A program made the translations under genes and the position numbers. Under the pieces are notes generated by a model. The model was given only the letters and a program-made list of their open reading frames with translations. It was not told the DNA's origin and did not search any database. Source: Nocardiopsis ganjiahuensis DSM 45031 (GTDB taxonomy: Bacteria; Actinomycetota; Actinomycetes; Streptosporangiales; Streptosporangiaceae). From it: DNA of 64,000 bases. Positions 31,732 through 40,790 of the stretch are shown here, piece by piece (position 1 is the stretch's first letter; the number at the start of each line of letters is the position of its first letter). The stretch spans positions 124,001-188,000 of the forward strand of contig NZ_ANBA01000018.1 in NCBI RefSeq assembly GCF_000341085.1, in the 5' to 3' direction.

Positions 31732-32550
31732 GTGGCCAAGCAACGAGAATCGCGATGGGTCAAGTGGGTCGTGTCCCGGATCGTCCGGTTCGTCCTGTGG
31801 TTCGTGACCAAGCCCGAGTGGAAGGGCACCGAGAACGTGCCCGCCGAGGGCGGTGCGATCATCGCCGCGAACCACCTGTCGGTGACCGACCCCCTGACCG
31901 TCGCGCACTTCCTCTACATCGGTGCGCGCCGCTGGCCGACCTTCACCATGAAGGACGGGGTCATGAAGATCCCCGTGGTCCGGTCCGTGGCCAGGAGCAC
32001 CGGCCAGATCCCGATCAAACGCGGCAGCGCCGACGCCGTCAAGGCGCTGGGCGAGGCCGAGAAGGCGCTCACCCAGGACGGGTCCTCGGTGATCTTCTAC
32101 CCCGAGGGCACCTGCACCCGTGACCCCGAGCTCTGGCCGATGACCGCCAAGAACGGTGTGGCCCGACTCGCCCTGACCACCGGTGTGCCCGTCATCCCGG
32201 TCGCGCACTGGGGCGAGCAGAACATCCTGCCCTACGGCTCCAAGAAGCCCAGCCTGTTCCCGCGCAAGCGGATCCAGTTCAGCGCGGGCCCGCCGGTGGA
32301 CCTGTCCGCCTTCCGGGACCAGCCGCTGACCGCGACCGTCCTGGACGGCGCCACCAGGGCGATCATGGCCGACATCACCGCCCTGCAGGCCGAGATCCGC
32401 GGCGAGCAGCCGCCCGCCGAGCCCTTCGACTTCAAGAAGGCGCGCCAGCAGGCCGCCCGGGCCAAGCGCGCCGAACAGGAGGAGATCTCGGAGACCCCTG
32501 AGGGCACGACCACCGACACCGACAACGGGAAGAACAGCACGGGGGCATGA
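31732..32550 (+). CDS. plsC: 1-acyl-sn-glycerol-3-phosphate acyltransferase
   Basis: This 272-residue membrane-associated acyltransferase transfers an acyl chain to lysophosphatidate to make phosphatidate. The catalytic NHLSVTDP motif (HX4D, about residues 47-54) and the glycerophosphate-binding YPEGTCTRDP motif (about 123-132) are intact. The N-terminus has a basic stretch and a hydrophobic helix (about 12-25). The last ~45 residues are Lys/Glu/Thr-rich and probably disordered. GTG 31732 has a GAGGAG site. Its stop overlaps the start of gpsA by 4 bp, which couples it to the enzyme that makes glycerol-3-phosphate. Confidence 0.92.
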   Translation: MAKQRESRWVKWVVSRIVRFVLWFVTKPEWKGTENVPAEGGAIIAANHLSVTDPLTVAHFLYIGARRWPTFTMKDGVMKIPVVRSVARSTGQIPIKRGSADAVKALGEAEKALTQDGSSVIFYPEGTCTRDPELWPMTAKNGVARLALTTGVPVIPVAHWGEQNILPYGSKKPSLFPRKRIQFSAGPPVDLSAFRDQPLTATVLDGATRAIMADITALQAEIRGEQPPAEPFDFKKARQQAARAKRAEQEEISETPEGTTTDTDNGKNSTGA

Positions 32551-33602
32551 CCGACCAGATGAGCGCTGAAGTGAAGGTCGCGGTACTGGGCAGCGGGTCC
32601 TGGGGGACCACGTTCGCCAACATCGTCGCCGACGCCGCGGACCTCCGAACGGCGGAGGGCCACAAGACCGAGGTGGTCCTGTGGGGGCGCCGGGCCGCGG
32701 TGGTCGACGCGATCAACGAGTCCGCGGAGAACCCGGACTACTTCCCGGGGATCACGCTCAACGGGCGGCTGCGCGCCACCACGGACCCGGCCGAGGCGCT
32801 CTCCGGCGCCCGAGTCGTGGTGCTGGCCGTCCCCTCGCAGACCCTGCGGGGGAACCTGGCGTCCTGGCGGGAGCACATCGCCGAGGACGCGGTGGTCGTC
32901 AGCCTCATGAAGGGCGTCGAGCTCGGCACCCTCATGCGGATGAGCCAGGTCGTCGGCGAGGTCCTGGAGCTGCCCGAGGAGCGGATCGCCGTGGTGTCCG
33001 GGCCCAACCTGGCCCGGGAGATCATCGAGCGCCAGCCCGCCACCGCCGTGGTGGCCTGCCCGCACGAGGAGACCGTGGTCCGCCTCCAGGAGCTCTTCAA
33101 GTCCGCGTACTTCCGCCCCTACACCAGCACCGACCTGGTGGGCGTGGAGATCGGCGGCGCCATGAAGAACGTGATCGGCCTGGCGGTCGGCGTGGCCGAG
33201 GGCATGGGTTTCGGTGACAACACCAAGGCCTCGCTGATCACCCGCGGCCTGGCCGAGACCACCCGCCTCGCGGTGACGCTCGGCGCCGACGAGCACACCC
33301 TGTCCGGCCTGGCCGGAATGGGTGACCTCGTGGCGACATGCTCGTCCCCGCTGTCGCGGAACCGGACCTTCGGTGAGAAACTGGGCGCGGGCAAGACCCT
33401 CGAACAGGTCGTCGCCGAGACCAGGCAGACGGCCGAAGGGGTCAAGTCCTCCGAATCCATCCTCGAACTCGGCTGGACCCACGGGGTCGACATGCCGATC
33501 ACCGAGGCCGTCGTCAAGATGATGCACCACGACATGAGCCCGGCCCAGGCGCTGCTGGCGTTCATGTCACGCAGCACCAAACCGGAGCGCTACGGGGTCT
33601 GA
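32547..33602 (+). CDS. gpsA: Glycerol-3-phosphate dehydrogenase [NAD(P)+]
   Basis: GpsA reduces dihydroxyacetone phosphate to sn-glycerol-3-phosphate for phospholipid synthesis. The 351-residue cytoplasmic enzyme has the N-terminal dinucleotide motif VLGSGSWGTT (about residues 13-22), a VSGPNLAREI segment and the catalytic Lys in GGAMKNVIGLA near residue 210. A C-terminal helical domain contains LSGLAGMGDLVATC. Its ATG overlaps the plsC stop, and the next gene follows after 11 bp, so plsC, gpsA and the PLP enzyme gene probably form one operon. Confidence 0.95.
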   Translation: MTDQMSAEVKVAVLGSGSWGTTFANIVADAADLRTAEGHKTEVVLWGRRAAVVDAINESAENPDYFPGITLNGRLRATTDPAEALSGARVVVLAVPSQTLRGNLASWREHIAEDAVVVSLMKGVELGTLMRMSQVVGEVLELPEERIAVVSGPNLAREIIERQPATAVVACPHEETVVRLQELFKSAYFRPYTSTDLVGVEIGGAMKNVIGLAVGVAEGMGFGDNTKASLITRGLAETTRLAVTLGADEHTLSGLAGMGDLVATCSSPLSRNRTFGEKLGAGKTLEQVVAETRQTAEGVKSSESILELGWTHGVDMPITEAVVKMMHHDMSPAQALLAFMSRSTKPERYGV

Positions 33603-33613
33603 GAGCGAGCACG

Positions 33614-34831
33614 ATGACACACACACCTGGTTCCGGGAACGCGGGAGAGCACACACGGGCGGTCAACGCCCCGGCCGCCCCGGTCCCCGCCGAGCGTCCG
33701 ATGCGGATGCCCGTCCACCGCGCCACCACCTACGCGTTCGACACCTCCCAGGAGTTCGCGGACGTACTGGCCGGTGCGCGGAGCGGCTACTCCTACGCCC
33801 GTATCGACAGCCCCACCGTGGACGCCTTCGCGGACGCGGTCGCGGCGCTGGAGGGCGCGGGACTCCCGGACCGGGTGCGTGGTCAGGCCTTCGCCTCCGG
33901 CATGGCGGCGATCAGCACCGTGCTGCTGGCCCTCACCGAGGCCGGGGCGCACGTGGTGGCCTCCCGCCAGATCTACGGCAACACGTACTCGCTGCTGGAC
34001 CGGCTGATGCGCCGCTTCGGGGTGCGCACGGACTTCGTGGACGTCACCGACCTGGACGCCGTGCGCGCCGCGGTCACCCCCGAGACCGCCGTGGTGTTCA
34101 CCGAGACGCTGTCCAACCCCGCGATGACCGTCTCCGACCTGCCCGGACTGGCGCAGATCTCCCGTGAGGCGGGCGCCGCCCTGGTGGTGGACTCCACGTT
34201 CGCCTCCCCGGCGGTCTGCCGCCCCCTGGAGTTCGGCGCCGACGTCGTGGTGCACTCCGCCACCAAGTACCTGGGCGGCCACAGCGACACCACCGGCGGC
34301 GTGGCCGTGGCCTCGCCCGCCCTGACCGACCGCATCCGCGCGGCCCGGATCGACCTGGGCCCGTGCCTGGCCCCCGACGAGGCGTACCTGCTGCACCGCG
34401 GCCTGGAGACCCTGCCGCTGCGGGTCCAGCGCCAGTGCGAGAGCGCCGCGGCCTTCGCCGCCGCCCTGGACGGACACCCGCTCGTGGAGCGGGTCGACCA
34501 CCCCTCGCTGGCCTCGCACCCCGAGCACCTGCTCGCGGGCAAGCTCTTCGACGAGGGCCGCTACGGCGCCGTGGTCACCGTCCACCCGCGCGGCGGCCGG
34601 GACGCCGGGATGGCCTTCGCGGACCGGCTGGGGCTGGCCACCATCGCCGCGTCGCTCGGCGGTACGCACACCCTGGCCGGGCACGTGGCCTCGACCTCGC
34701 ACCGCAGCATGAGCGAGGCCGAACTGGCCGCCGCGGGCATCTCCCAGGGCGCGGTACGGTTCTCCATCGGCCTGGAGGACCCCCAGGACCTCATCGAGGA
34801 CGCCCTCGCGGCGCTCGACGGCGGAAAGTGA
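33614..34831 (+). CDS. PLP-dependent transsulfuration enzyme (Cys/Met metabolism family)
   Basis: This 405-residue fold-type I PLP enzyme is related to cystathionine gamma-synthase, cystathionine gamma-lyase and methionine gamma-lyase. The cofactor lysine is in VVVHSATKYLGGHSD (about residues 211-225), with the partner Asp in VVDSTFASP and an early SYARIDSP segment. Length is normal. Sequence alone does not settle the reaction; the equivalent gene in relatives is usually annotated as cystathionine gamma-lyase or O-succinylhomoserine-type enzyme. ATG 33614 lies 11 bp after gpsA with only a GAGAGCGAG site. A sulfur-amino-acid role fits its position in an NdgR neighbourhood, but that is weak evidence. 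Confidence 0.87.
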   Translation: MTHTPGSGNAGEHTRAVNAPAAPVPAERPMRMPVHRATTYAFDTSQEFADVLAGARSGYSYARIDSPTVDAFADAVAALEGAGLPDRVRGQAFASGMAAISTVLLALTEAGAHVVASRQIYGNTYSLLDRLMRRFGVRTDFVDVTDLDAVRAAVTPETAVVFTETLSNPAMTVSDLPGLAQISREAGAALVVDSTFASPAVCRPLEFGADVVVHSATKYLGGHSDTTGGVAVASPALTDRIRAARIDLGPCLAPDEAYLLHRGLETLPLRVQRQCESAAAFAAALDGHPLVERVDHPSLASHPEHLLAGKLFDEGRYGAVVTVHPRGGRDAGMAFADRLGLATIAASLGGTHTLAGHVASTSHRSMSEAELAAAGISQGAVRFSIGLEDPQDLIEDALAALDGGK

Positions 34832-34891
34832 CACACGGGTGCTTTCCACCCCGTACCGGTTTCATCAGCAGGCGAGATAAGGTCAGGCAGC

Positions 34892-36016
34892 ATGTCGTCC
34901 GAGCAGCGCAAGATTCGGGTCGCCGTCGTCTTCGGCGGGCGTAGTTCCGAACACGAGATCTCCTGCGTCACCGCGGGCAGCGTCCTGTCCGTCATCGACC
35001 AGGACCGTTACGAGGTCGTTCCGGTCGGGATCACCCCCACCGGCAACTGGGTCCTGGCCTCGGGTGATCCCGAGAGCCTGCGCATCGACGCGGAGACCAA
35101 GGCCCTGCCCACCGTTTCCGAGGAGGGCGTCGAACTGGCGCTGCCCTTCGACACGGCGGGCCAGCTCATGACCGTGAGCCCGGACCAGGGCACCCAGCGC
35201 CTGGCCGAGGTGGACGTCGTGCTGCCGCTGCTGCACGGCCCCTTCGGCGAGGACGGCACCATCCAGGGCCTCTTCGAGATGATGGGCGTGCGCTACGCGG
35301 GTGCCGGGGTGTTCTCCAGCGCCGCGGCCATGGACAAGGTCTTCATGAAGGCCCTCCTGGTCGGCAACGGGATCCCCACCAGCGACTTCGTCGCCGTCAC
35401 CGAGCGCACCTGGCGGACCGAGCGAAAGAAGGTCCTGGACGACATCGCCGAACTGGGCGAGACGGTGTTCGTCAAGCCCGCCCGCGCCGGGAGCAGCGTC
35501 GGGATCAGCAAGGTGAAGGACTCCAAGGACACCGACGCCGTGATCGCCGCGGTCGAGGCCGCCCGCGAGCACGACCCCAAGGTCCTGGTCGAGGCGCAGG
35601 TCGTCGGCCGCGAGATCGAGTGCGGTGTCCTGGAGGCCGAGGACGGTGGCACCCCCGACGTCTCCTTCCCGGCCGAGGTGCACGTGGCGGAGGGCTTCGA
35701 CTTCTACGACTTCGAGGCCAAGTACCTGTCCACGAGCGGACTGACCATCCCCGCCGAGATCCCGGAGGAGGCCACCGCGCGACTGCGCAGGATGGCCGCC
35801 GACGTCTTCGAGGCCATGGGCTGCGAGGGCCTGGCCCGGGTGGACTTCTTCTACACCGAGGACGGCCGGATCCTGGTCAACGAGCTCAACACGATGCCCG
35901 GCTTCACGCCGTCGTCGGCCTTCCCCCAGATGTGGGGCGCCACCGGCCTGGGCTACGCCGAACTCGTCGAGCGCATGATCACCACCGCCCTGCGCCGCGA
36001 CCCCGGCCTGCGCTGA
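34892..36016 (+). CDS. ddl: D-alanine--D-alanine ligase
   Basis: Ddl makes the D-Ala-D-Ala dipeptide of peptidoglycan with ATP. The 374-residue ATP-grasp enzyme shows VVFGGRSSEHEIS (about residues 12-24), the LLHGPFGEDGTIQG loop near residue 113, VFVKPARAGSSVGISKV for ATP binding, and the final metal-binding VNELNTMPGFTPSS. The ATG at 34892 follows a GGTCAGGCAGC stretch with a weak site. It lies 60 bp after the PLP enzyme gene and ends in a strong terminator. Confidence 0.96.
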   Translation: MSSEQRKIRVAVVFGGRSSEHEISCVTAGSVLSVIDQDRYEVVPVGITPTGNWVLASGDPESLRIDAETKALPTVSEEGVELALPFDTAGQLMTVSPDQGTQRLAEVDVVLPLLHGPFGEDGTIQGLFEMMGVRYAGAGVFSSAAAMDKVFMKALLVGNGIPTSDFVAVTERTWRTERKKVLDDIAELGETVFVKPARAGSSVGISKVKDSKDTDAVIAAVEAAREHDPKVLVEAQVVGREIECGVLEAEDGGTPDVSFPAEVHVAEGFDFYDFEAKYLSTSGLTIPAEIPEEATARLRRMAADVFEAMGCEGLARVDFFYTEDGRILVNELNTMPGFTPSSAFPQMWGATGLGYAELVERMITTALRRDPGLR

Positions 36017-36051
36017 CCGCGCCGGGACACCGCACCGACGCAGAACCACCG

Positions 36052-36087
36052 CCGGGGGCGGACGACCACGCGGTCGTCCGCCCCCGG
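36052..36087. terminator. Terminator after ddl
   Basis: A perfect 16-bp stem (36052-36067 with 36072-36087) with a 4-nt loop is followed by TGTTTCTT. It separates ddl from the convergent EI24 gene. Confidence 0.85.
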
Positions 36088-36110
36088 TGTTTCTTCGACT
36101 CCTTTGCCTT

Positions 36111-36956
36111 TCAGCCCTGCGGCGGGGCCTGAGGCGGCCCCTGGGGGCCCTGTGGCGGCAGAGGCGGCGCCTGGTGGGGGTTCAGGCGATCCTGGGGCTC
36201 CTGGGGCGTCTCAGGCAGGAGTTCGCGGGCGAGAATGGTGCCACCCGCTGTGGCAGCCGGGAACACGGCCACCGCCGCGAACGGGATCGCCAGGAGGAAG
36301 TACGTGGGGATCGCGAAACCCAGCACCCGGAGACGGCGGGTGCCCATGAAGTGGCGGCGGTCGCGGATGCGCAGCAGCCCGCGCCGGTCGAAGGCGCTCG
36401 TGGTGAGTTCGATGCCCAGCAGCCAGCCGCCCATCACGGCGGTCAGCACGGGGGCGGCCATCCAGCCGATCAGCGGGACGAGCCCGATCAGGAACGCGCC
36501 GACCGTCACGGTCAGGGAGACCAGCACGATCCCCACGGACTGGCGCACCGACCGGGCCACCGACGACATCAGCGACTCGTCGGGGGCCTCGGGCGCACCG
36601 CCCAGTTCCTGCTCGACCAGCTCGGCGATCTTGTCGTAGATCGGCGCGCCCAGGCCGAGGGTCACCGTCGTGAACGCCACCACCATGACCAGGACCGCAC
36701 CGGCCAGCAGCGCCACGGACAGGGCGCCGCGCAGCAGCCCCTGCCACGCGTTGTCCCAGTCGTCGGCGAACGGCGTCGCCCACGCCACCAGGTCCACCAG
36801 GTTCACGGCCAGGGTGATCAGCGCCGCCAGGAACAGCAGCGACGTGATCAGCGCGGGCAGCGCACCCAGCAGGAACAGGCGCGGTTTGCGCAGCATGATC
36901 GCCAGACCGCGCAGCAGAACACCGAAACCACCGAAGAGCTCACGTACAGAATTCAC
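36111..36956 (-). CDS. EI24-domain (CysZ-like) membrane protein
   Basis: This 281-residue integral membrane protein has about four long hydrophobic segments, near residues 28-55, 77-105, 142-180 and 213-240. Features of the EI24 family are the N-terminal FGGFGVLLRGLAIMLRKPRL and the central GLVPLIGWMAAPVLTAVMGGW. E. coli CysZ of this family moves sulfate, but actinobacterial members are uncharacterised. The tail is Pro/Gln-rich. It follows cydC by 54 bp on the same strand and may be the last gene of the cyd operon; a 14-bp palindrome in that gap could give it separate control. Confidence 0.88.
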   Translation of the reverse strand: MNSVRELFGGFGVLLRGLAIMLRKPRLFLLGALPALITSLLFLAALITLAVNLVDLVAWATPFADDWDNAWQGLLRGALSVALLAGAVLVMVVAFTTVTLGLGAPIYDKIAELVEQELGGAPEAPDESLMSSVARSVRQSVGIVLVSLTVTVGAFLIGLVPLIGWMAAPVLTAVMGGWLLGIELTTSAFDRRGLLRIRDRRHFMGTRRLRVLGFAIPTYFLLAIPFAAVAVFPAATAGGTILARELLPETPQEPQDRLNPHQAPPLPPQGPQGPPQAPPQG

Positions 36957-36963
36957 GGGCGAA

Positions 36964-36977
36964 CACTAGCGCTAGTG
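36964..36977. promoter_or_regulatory. Perfect 14-bp palindrome before the EI24 gene
   Basis: CACTAGCGCTAGTG is perfectly self-complementary and ends 7 bp upstream of the EI24 start codon. It is too short and T-poor for a terminator and resembles a dimeric repressor site. No regulator can be assigned. Confidence 0.4.
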
Positions 36978-37010
36978 GGCTGATCGGTACCACCTTTCCA
37001 CCCGTCGCCC

Positions 37011-38801
37011 TCAACGGACGCCTACGGCGCGGTACCATCCGGGCTCGGCCAGGAGCTCCTCGTGGGTTCCGGACTGCAGCACCCGGCCGTCGCGGACCAC
37101 GTAGATCCGGTCCACCCGGTCCAGGCCGGTGAGGTCGTGCGTGATGAGCAGGGTCGAGAACCCCCGGGCGGCGGCGAGCAGGTCCTCCACCACCCCGTCG
37201 CGGGTGTCCGGGTCCAGGTGCGCGGTCGGTTCGTCCAGCACCAGGACACGCGGCGCGGCCAGTACCGCGCGGGCCAGCGCCAGCCTCTGGCGCATCCCGC
37301 CGCTCAGCCCCACGCCGTGCGAGCCCACCTGGGTGTCCAGGCCCTTGGGCATCGCCTCGACCTCCCCGGCCAGCCGGGCCCTGCGCAGCGCCGACCACAG
37401 CTCGTCGTCCTCCGCGCCCGGTCGGGCGAGCCGCAGGTTCTCACGGAGCGTGGACGCGAACACGTGCGGGTCCTGGGGGACGCCGGAGACCACACGGCGC
37501 ACCTCGTCGGCCGGGTAGCCGGTGATGTCCGCGCCGCCGATCTCCACACGGCCGCCGTCCGGGTCGCGGAAGCGCAGCAGGACCGAGGCGAGCGTGCTCT
37601 TGCCCGCGCCGCTCGGCCCGACCACCGCGACGGTCGCCCCGGCCGGGATCTCCAGGTCCACCCCGTCCAGCGCCCACGGCTCCTCGGGGCCGTACCGCAC
37701 CCGCAGGTCCCGGACCCGGACGGTGGCGTCGGCCTCCGGGTCGATCTCCAGGCCCTCCCGGGCCGGCGGCGCGATGCCCGGCGGGGTGTCCAGGACACCG
37801 AACAGCCGCTCGCCCGACGCCCGGATCGACCCCAGCCTGGCCGCGACGGCGGGCAGCGGAGCGACGATCTCGAAGGCGGCGAGCGTGGTCAGCACCAGCA
37901 CCGCCAGGGCGGTCGCGCCGATCGAACCGTCCGCCACGGCGAGCACGCCCAGGAACAGTGCGCCCCACACGGTCAGCCCGGTGATGAGCGCGCCGGCCCC
38001 GGCACTCATCCCGAGGGTCGCGGCGTCGCGCCGGGCCACCCGGGTGAGTTCCGCGTCGGCCTCGTGGACCCGGGCCACCTGGCGGTCCATGGCGCCGTAG
38101 GCGACCAGGTCCGGGGCGCCCTGGAGGGTGTCCACCAGGGTCGTGGAGAGCTTCCCGCGCGCCCTGGCCTCACGCTCTCCCGGGCCCCGGCCGAGCGCGG
38201 CCGCGGCCAGCGGCACCGCGAGTCCGGCGAGCAGCAGCCCCGCCGCCAGCAGCAGCCCTCCGGGCACGTACACCACGGTCAGGAACAGCACCGTGGCACC
38301 GCCGGTGACCACCGAGACCAGCGGCGGGGTGAGCCCGCGTACCAGCAGGTCGAGGGTGGCCTCGGTGTCGTTGACCAACCGCGACATCAGGTCGCCGGAG
38401 CGGAAGCGGCCGAACGGTTCGGTCGCGGCGAGCCGCTCGTACACGCGCACCCGCACCTCGGCGAGGGTTCGGAAGGCGGCGTCGTGGGTGACCAGCCGCT
38501 CCAGATAGCGGGCCACACCCTTGCTCACGCCCAGCGCCCGGGTGGCGACCACGGCCACGCTCAGCGCGGTGATGGAGGGGTGGTCGGCGGCGGTGGCCAG
38601 CATCCACGCGGCCACGCCCAGCAGGGCCACACCCGAACCGGTGGCGGCGGCGCCGAGCAGCACGCCCAGCGCGAACCTTCCGCCTCGCGGCCGGGCCAGC
38701 CCGATCATGCGGAGCAACGGGTCCCTGCGCCGCTTCCGCCCGTCCGCCTTCGGGTGGCCGGCGGCGGGGGAGGCCGCCGCTCCGGTCGTCTCGGTGCTCA
38801 T
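37011..38801 (-). CDS. cydC: CydC: ABC transporter subunit for cytochrome bd assembly
   Basis: CydC is half of the CydDC heterodimeric ABC protein needed to assemble cytochrome bd; it is reported to move thiols or haem across the membrane. The 596-residue protein has an exporter-type membrane domain (six helices, about residues 25-320) and an ATPase domain with Walker A GPSGAGKST, signature LSGGMRQR and Walker B VLVLDEPTAHLD. The start is ATG 38801, which overlaps the cydD stop by 4 bp; the open frame continues far upstream only as a shadow of cydD. Encoding as a separate gene differs from the fused CydDC seen in some actinomycetes. Confidence 0.93.
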   Translation of the reverse strand: MSTETTGAAASPAAGHPKADGRKRRRDPLLRMIGLARPRGGRFALGVLLGAAATGSGVALLGVAAWMLATAADHPSITALSVAVVATRALGVSKGVARYLERLVTHDAAFRTLAEVRVRVYERLAATEPFGRFRSGDLMSRLVNDTEATLDLLVRGLTPPLVSVVTGGATVLFLTVVYVPGGLLLAAGLLLAGLAVPLAAAALGRGPGEREARARGKLSTTLVDTLQGAPDLVAYGAMDRQVARVHEADAELTRVARRDAATLGMSAGAGALITGLTVWGALFLGVLAVADGSIGATALAVLVLTTLAAFEIVAPLPAVAARLGSIRASGERLFGVLDTPPGIAPPAREGLEIDPEADATVRVRDLRVRYGPEEPWALDGVDLEIPAGATVAVVGPSGAGKSTLASVLLRFRDPDGGRVEIGGADITGYPADEVRRVVSGVPQDPHVFASTLRENLRLARPGAEDDELWSALRRARLAGEVEAMPKGLDTQVGSHGVGLSGGMRQRLALARAVLAAPRVLVLDEPTAHLDPDTRDGVVEDLLAAARGFSTLLITHDLTGLDRVDRIYVVRDGRVLQSGTHEELLAEPGWYRAVGVR

Positions 38802-40552
38802 CGGTGCGCCTCCCGGCTCAGCAGCGGAAGCTCGGCGGTCCTCAGGTTCCCGCCGAGCGCGGACTCGGCCCAGCCGGTGTCGTGGGCGACGATCAAGGCG
38901 GTGCGGCCCTCCAGGAGGCGGGTCACCGCGGTGCGCACGGCCCGGGCGTTCTCCGGGTCCAGGTGCGCGGTGGGTTCGTCGAGCAGGACCAGCGGGGCGT
39001 CCCGGCACATCGCCCGGGCCAGCGCGATCCGCTGCCGCTGTCCGGCGGACAGCCGCGCGCCCCGCTCTCCCAGACGGGTCCCGTACCCGTCGGGGAGAGC
39101 GGAGACGAACCCGTCGGCCTCGGCCAGCCGCGCCGCCTCCCGCACCCGGTCCATGTCGGCGTCGGGCGCGCCCAGCCGGATGTTGTCGGCGACGGAGACG
39201 TCGAACAGGTAGGGGTGCTGGGGAACCCAGGCGATGCCGAGCCGCCAGTCGTCGGCGGGGACCCGTTCCAAGGGGGCCCACCCGCCGCCGGGCGCCCGCA
39301 CGCTGATCCGGCCCTCGGTGGGTTCGGCGAGCCGCAGCAGCAGGGACAGCAGGGTGGTCTTGCCGGAGCCGCTCGGCCCGGTGAGCAGCAGGTGCTCCCC
39401 GGCGCGGACGGTCAGGTCCAGTCCGGACAGGGCGGGGATGTCGCGGTCCGGGTAGAGCAGCCCGACCCCCTCGAAGCGGATGTCGCCCGCGGCCGCTGGG
39501 GAGGGCGAGTGGGAGGGGGCGTCGGCGACGGGTGCGGCTCCCCCCTCTTCCCGGTCCTCCCCGGTGGTGGTGCCGCGCCTGCGGTCCAGCTCGGTGAAGA
39601 CCTGGTCGGCGGCGGCCACTCCCTCCATGCTCGCGTGGAAGCGCGCGCCCACCTCGCGCAGCGGCAGGTAGGCCTCGGGCGCGAGGATCAGGACGAGGAG
39701 GGCGGTCTGGTAGTCCATGTGCCCGCCCAGCAGGCGCAGGCCGACCTCGACGGCGACCAGCGCCACCGCCAGGGTCGCGAGCAGTTCGAGCGCGAAGGCC
39801 GACAGGAACGCGATCCGCAGCGTGCCCATGGTCGCCGCGCGGTGGTCCTCGCCGACCTTGCGGATGATCGCGGCCTGGGCCTTGGCGCGGCGGAACACCG
39901 CCAGGGTCGGCAGCCCCTCCACCACGTCGAGGAAGTGTCCGCCCAACCGGCTCAGCAGCCGCCACTGGCGTTCGGTGCGCTGCTGGGTGTGCATACCGAT
40001 CAGCGCCATGAAGACCGGGATGAGCGGCAGCGTCACCAAGATGACGATCCCGGAGATCCAGTCCGCCCAGAACACCACCGCCAGGACCGCGAACGGCACG
40101 ATCACGGCCAGGACGAGCTGGGGCAGGTAGCGGGAGAAGTACTCGTCGAGGGCGTCCAGGCCGCGGGTGGCCAGGGTGACGAGCTCACCGGCCCGGGGCG
40201 ACCCGTCCTCGCGGTCACCGCCCTCGGCCAGCCACACCTTGCCCGAACCGGTCACGTGCGCGATCAGTCTGCGGCGCAGCTGCGACTTGGTGCGGGCGGC
40301 GCTGTGCAGTGCGGACGCCTCGGCGAGGTAGGACAGCAGGGCGCGGGCGACCGCGACGGCGGCCACCGCGGCGATCATCCAGCCGAGGGCGTCCATGCCC
40401 TCGCCGGCCCACGCCCCGGTGACGACCCGGGCGAGCAGCCAGGCCTGGGCGAGGATCAGGCCGGTGATCAGTACGCCGCTGGCGACGGTGACGGCCAGGT
40501 GCGTCCGGACCGCGGCTGCGGTGCGCACCAGGCGCGGATCGAGCGGTTTCAT
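38798..40552 (-). CDS. cydD: CydD: ABC transporter subunit for cytochrome bd assembly
   Basis: This 584-residue partner of CydC has an exporter-type membrane domain (about residues 15-310) and an ATPase domain with Walker A GPSGSGKTT, signature LSAGQRQR and Walker B LVLLDEPTAHLD. The linker between them carries a low-complexity insert of Thr, Glu, Ser and Pro (about residues 335-370). ATG 40552 gives the expected MKPLDPRLVRT N-terminus just before the first helix; the frame is open to 40705. It lies 238 bp after cydB on the same strand, so the four cyd genes are probably co-transcribed, though a promoter could lie in that gap. Confidence 0.93.
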   Translation of the reverse strand: MKPLDPRLVRTAAAVRTHLAVTVASGVLITGLILAQAWLLARVVTGAWAGEGMDALGWMIAAVAAVAVARALLSYLAEASALHSAARTKSQLRRRLIAHVTGSGKVWLAEGGDREDGSPRAGELVTLATRGLDALDEYFSRYLPQLVLAVIVPFAVLAVVFWADWISGIVILVTLPLIPVFMALIGMHTQQRTERQWRLLSRLGGHFLDVVEGLPTLAVFRRAKAQAAIIRKVGEDHRAATMGTLRIAFLSAFALELLATLAVALVAVEVGLRLLGGHMDYQTALLVLILAPEAYLPLREVGARFHASMEGVAAADQVFTELDRRRGTTTGEDREEGGAAPVADAPSHSPSPAAAGDIRFEGVGLLYPDRDIPALSGLDLTVRAGEHLLLTGPSGSGKTTLLSLLLRLAEPTEGRISVRAPGGGWAPLERVPADDWRLGIAWVPQHPYLFDVSVADNIRLGAPDADMDRVREAARLAEADGFVSALPDGYGTRLGERGARLSAGQRQRIALARAMCRDAPLVLLDEPTAHLDPENARAVRTAVTRLLEGRTALIVAHDTGWAESALGGNLRTAELPLLSREAHR

Positions 40553-40790
40553 CTGCGGGGACCTCGTGGCGTCGGGACTCGGCCGGGACGGGGATCCGGC
40601 ATGGCTGGCGGTGGGGGCTCGGGATCGGCGGAGACGAAGGAGCGCGGTGCGGGACGCACCCCCAGTATCCCGAAGGGCGCCGCTCCGTGGGTGTCCGACG
40701 AACACCGAGCCCCCCGCCTGCCGGGGCGATTCGGGAAGCGGGGGGCACGGTGCCCGATGAGGAGGGGCGGAAGCACCGGAGGGAGCGGGG